A stretch of DNA of 64,000 nucleotides from contig NZ_CP024768.1 in the NCBI RefSeq assembly GCF_011395035.1, positions 2,021,286-2,085,285 on the forward strand. Direction: 5' to 3'. The DNA comes from Pantoea cypripedii. GTDB taxonomy: Bacteria > Pseudomonadota > Gammaproteobacteria > Enterobacterales > Enterobacteriaceae. Position 1 is the stretch's first letter, and every line of letters starts with the position of its first letter. Of the stretch, positions 61,519 through 64,000 are shown piece after piece. The notes under the pieces are model-generated. The model saw only the letters and a list, made by a program, of their open reading frames with translations. It was not told the DNA's origin and did no database searches. The position numbers and the translations under genes were made by a program.

Positions 61519-63027
61519 TCAGGCCGTGGCCATATCATCGATAAAGCGTGAAATCCGGTGGTCGCGCATCTGGCGAATCTCTGCGGGTGAGGCGTCAATC
61601 TGAATACGTCCCTGCTCCATAAACACCACGCGGTCAGAAATGGTGAAAGCAAACTTCATCTCATGGGTGACGATCAGCATGGTGATCCCCTCCTCTGCCA
61701 GCTTTTCAATGACCTGCAACACTTCGCTTACGCGCTCGGGATCAAGCGCCGATGTCGGCTCATCAAACAACACCACCGCAGGCTTCATCACCAGCGTTCG
61801 GGCAATGGCCACGCGCTGTTGCTGGCCGCCGGATAACTGATGCGGATATTTGGTGGCATGTTCCAGCATCCCCACCTTATCCAGCATCGCCAGGCTGCGT
61901 TGATGCAGATCCTCGCGGCTGTCCAGATTGTGCAGGCGCGGTGCCAGCAGCAAATTCTCCAGAACCGTTTTATGCGGGAAAAGATTAAACCCCTGGAACA
62001 CCATGCCGAGCCGGGTAATCTGCGAACGGTAAGCTAAGGCATTCTCACGCTGTCCCGCCTCGATAAACGCCTGACCCAGCAGCTCCACGCTGCCCTGGTC
62101 GAGTTTCTCCAGCCCGTTCACCGTACGGATCAACGTCGTTTTGCCGGAGCCGGAAGGACCAATAATCGAGATCACCTCGCCGGGTTTCACGCTGAGGTTG
62201 ATATCGCGCAGCACCGGTTTATCGTTAAACGCTTTGCTGATCCCGCGCAATTGCAGAATCGGTTTGGCCGATGCGCTGTGGCTTTTGCGCGTCAAAGCCT
62301 GAGGTGTCGGTAAGCTGGCGCGGGCCTGTTCGGCATCAAACGCTGCCGGAGTACGATTCTGTACATCCCAGCGGCGTTCGAGCCAGCCAAACAGACGCTC
62401 AAACACGGTGACAATCAGCACGTAGTAGCAGGCCACCGCCAGCATCGTTTCCATCACCTTGAAGTTATCGGTGTACAGGCGCTCTCCCACCATCAGAATC
62501 TCTGACAGGGAAATCACCGACACCAGCGAGGTCATCTTCACGATGGTAATAAATTCATTCACCAGCGTTGGCAGCGAGATACGCAACGCCTGGGGAATGA
62601 TGATGCTGAGGCGGATTTGGGTGGTGTTCAATCCTAACGCCCTTCCCGCTTCAAACTGCCCGCGCTGTACTGATAACAAACCACCGCGATGGATCTCCGC
62701 AATATAGGCGGTTTCACTGATGATCAGGGCCAACAGGCCCGCGGCAAACGGGTTGGAAAGTACGCTGCTGGTCGCCGGAAAAATCTGTGGCAGGTTAAAG
62801 ATAAAAATCAGCAGCACCAGCAGCGGCAGGCTGCGGAACAGCCAGATATAACAGCCAGCCACATTGCGCAGCAGCGTATTGCGTGACTGCTTCGCCAGCG
62901 CCACACCCAGCCCCAGAACGATCCCGCCCAGCCAGGTCAGCACGCTGAGTTGTACCACCAGCCAACTGGCCCGCCAGAAGTCCGCGTAATGAAATAAACT
63001 TATCAGGTAAGGCCAGTCAAATTGCAT
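61519..63027 (-). CDS. Fused amino-acid ABC transporter permease and ATPase
   Basis: A 502-residue protein with both membrane and ATPase parts of a polar amino-acid importer. Residues 1-220 are a HisM/GlnP-type permease (GCYIWLFRSLPLLVLLIFIF near 58; the EAA loop EIHRGGLLSVQRGQFEAGRA near 110). A linker of about 40 residues follows. From 255 comes a GlnQ-type ATPase with Walker A GPSGSGKTT, signature LSGGQQQRVAIARTLVM and Walker B VVLFDEPTSALDPERV. GGAGGAAG precedes the ATG. Two copies would make a whole transporter. It stands between the binding-protein and regulator genes. Confidence 0.92.
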   Translation of the reverse strand: MQFDWPYLISLFHYADFWRASWLVVQLSVLTWLGGIVLGLGVALAKQSRNTLLRNVAGCYIWLFRSLPLLVLLIFIFNLPQIFPATSSVLSNPFAAGLLALIISETAYIAEIHRGGLLSVQRGQFEAGRALGLNTTQIRLSIIIPQALRISLPTLVNEFITIVKMTSLVSVISLSEILMVGERLYTDNFKVMETMLAVACYYVLIVTVFERLFGWLERRWDVQNRTPAAFDAEQARASLPTPQALTRKSHSASAKPILQLRGISKAFNDKPVLRDINLSVKPGEVISIIGPSGSGKTTLIRTVNGLEKLDQGSVELLGQAFIEAGQRENALAYRSQITRLGMVFQGFNLFPHKTVLENLLLAPRLHNLDSREDLHQRSLAMLDKVGMLEHATKYPHQLSGGQQQRVAIARTLVMKPAVVLFDEPTSALDPERVSEVLQVIEKLAEEGITMLIVTHEMKFAFTISDRVVFMEQGRIQIDASPAEIRQMRDHRISRFIDDMATA

Positions 63028-63051
63028 GCTTCCTCCAGGGCGATCCGTTAT

Positions 63052-63867
63052 TTACAGCGTGCCAGCTAATGCTTTGGTGATTTCATCCGCGTCCGGCATT
63101 TGCAGGTTGTACTTTTGCAGCAGCGCTCGATAGCTGCCGTCACTCACTTTCTGCGCGAATGAGGTTTTCAGTTCGTTCAGCAGCTGCGGGTTGTCCTTAT
63201 TCACCGCCAGGCCGACCACCACCGGATAGATCATCTGGTGCGAGGAGATTTTCAGGCGCTGTCCGGTCTTTTCAACCGTTGCTTTTGCCACCGCGGCATC
63301 TTCATATTGCACATCCACCGCGGACGACAGCAGCGCCTGAGTGGCTTCTGGTGAAGTCGGGAACTCACGTACCGAAATGGCCCCCAGCCCCTTCGGCTGG
63401 CAATAGTCCGTTGACACTTTATTCAGACGCGCAATCCAGGCACCGCCTTTGATCGAAGCGACGCGTTTGCCGCACAGATCTTCAGGTTTCTCTGGCGCAA
63501 AGCTGGAACTGGCAGTGACCAGCAAAGACCCCCCGGTTTTCATATACGGCAGAAAATCCACCTGCTGTGCACGTTCTGGCGTGACATAGAGTGTTGAAGC
63601 GACAACGTCGAACTTATCGCTCTTTAAACCGAGGATCAGGCTGGCAAAGCGGGTGTCCTTCACCACCGGTTTCAGTTTCAGCGGCGCGGCGATCAGGTCA
63701 ATAAACTCGGCATCAAAACCGGCGGGTTTATCCTGTTTTAAGAAGTTATACGGCGGATATGTCAGGTCCGAGCCAATGGTCAGGCTGCCAGGCACAAGGG
63801 TGGCAGCCTGCGCGACGCTGAAGAACACAGGTGCTGCAAGACAGGCCATGCGTAACATCGTTTTCAT
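63052..63867 (-). CDS. Amino-acid ABC transporter substrate-binding protein
   Basis: A 271-residue SBP_bac_3-type periplasmic protein. The signal peptide is MKTMLRMACLAAPVFFSVAQ, cleaved near AQA|A. SLTIGSDLTYPPYNFLKQ near residue 29 and KSDKFDVVASTLYVTPERAQ near 80 are typical of the cystine/arginine-like class. SKDGGAWIARLNK-type contacts (SIKGGAWIARL near 137) suggest a polar ligand. The ATG at 63867 gives a normal signal peptide; the frame extends 29 codons upstream without one. It is the first gene of the leftward operon that ends with DUF1989. Confidence 0.9.
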   Translation of the reverse strand: MKTMLRMACLAAPVFFSVAQAATLVPGSLTIGSDLTYPPYNFLKQDKPAGFDAEFIDLIAAPLKLKPVVKDTRFASLILGLKSDKFDVVASTLYVTPERAQQVDFLPYMKTGGSLLVTASSSFAPEKPEDLCGKRVASIKGGAWIARLNKVSTDYCQPKGLGAISVREFPTSPEATQALLSSAVDVQYEDAAVAKATVEKTGQRLKISSHQMIYPVVVGLAVNKDNPQLLNELKTSFAQKVSDGSYRALLQKYNLQMPDADEITKALAGTL

Positions 63868-64000
63868 AGTGGAAAGCCTCTGGTGTTGTTTGTTCAACAA
63901 TGCACAAGCATTAAGTGTGCCAACATTGTGATTTGCCGTATCTCGCCGGATCAAATGCCGTCAGGGAGGATCTTGTCAGGAGGGTTTGAACCAGAATGGG

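Overview
The window looks like chromosomal DNA of a plant- or environment-associated member of Enterobacterales, most likely Pantoea or another Erwiniaceae genus. The evidence is moderate-to-high GC coding DNA, close matches from memory to E. coli and Klebsiella pathway proteins (Lhr, YiaJ/YiaK/YiaL, LyxK, SgbH/U/E, KbaY/KbaZ, AgaS/AgaA/AgaR), and many copies of a short palindromic repeat (core gtagcggcgcgatttatcgcgc) between genes. I see no rRNA, tRNA or CRISPR. Names rest on remembered family sequences and motifs, not on searches.

Left part (1-18361): the start of an unknown gene running off the edge, the helicase gene lhr, a PEBP-family exported protein, then a yia/sgb-type sugar-acid locus. 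The IclR regulator YiaJ is divergent from a three-gene RbsABC-type ABC importer plus an SMP-30 lactonase. A second operon follows: yiaK, yiaL, an MFS transporter like Klebsiella YiaX2, lyxK, sgbH, sgbU and sgbE. Together they could take up and hydrolyse a lactone such as dehydroascorbate, reduce 2,3-diketo-L-gulonate, phosphorylate, decarboxylate and epimerise it to D-xylulose 5-phosphate.

Amino-sugar part (18392-33985): kbaZ-agaA, a small membrane protein gene, agaS-kbaY and divergent agaR give the classical route from N-acetylgalactosamine 6-phosphate. No PTS genes are present. Instead there is a seven-gene operon with a binding protein, two permeases, an ATPase, a ROK sugar kinase, a second AgaR-like regulator and a Gfo/Idh/MocA protein. 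Divergent from it lies a cytoplasmic GH123-type protein (the family of beta-N-acetylgalactosaminidases). This reads as an ABC- and kinase-based GalNAc or GalNAc-glycoside pathway, with AgaR-like boxes at several promoters. It is the strongest candidate here for an undescribed system.

Middle (34048-53108): a TetR regulator, a DUF3313 lipoprotein, a nitrilase divergent from a LysR regulator, an amidase / RidA / FAD amine oxidase / MFS set with its LysR regulator, and then a divergent catabolic cluster around a GTATAC-rich operator. That cluster encodes a 985-residue protein fusing HcnA-, HcnB- and HcnC-like parts, an M20 amidohydrolase, a DapA-family enzyme, a hydantoinase-type amidohydrolase, a polar amino-acid ABC importer split over both arms, and a GntR/FCD regulator.

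Right part (53109-64000): an intact IS1182-family element sits in a palindrome that is present as a 32-bp direct repeat on both sides. Beyond it lies an AT-rich block of unfamiliar genes: a possible ADP-ribosyltransferase-like protein with an apparent frameshift upstream, an exported protein with a long N-terminal extension, and a HAD-domain protein. The block looks horizontally acquired. A small exported protein and a strong terminator follow, then a leftward operon of amino-acid binding protein, fused permease-ATPase, GntR regulator and DUF1989 protein.
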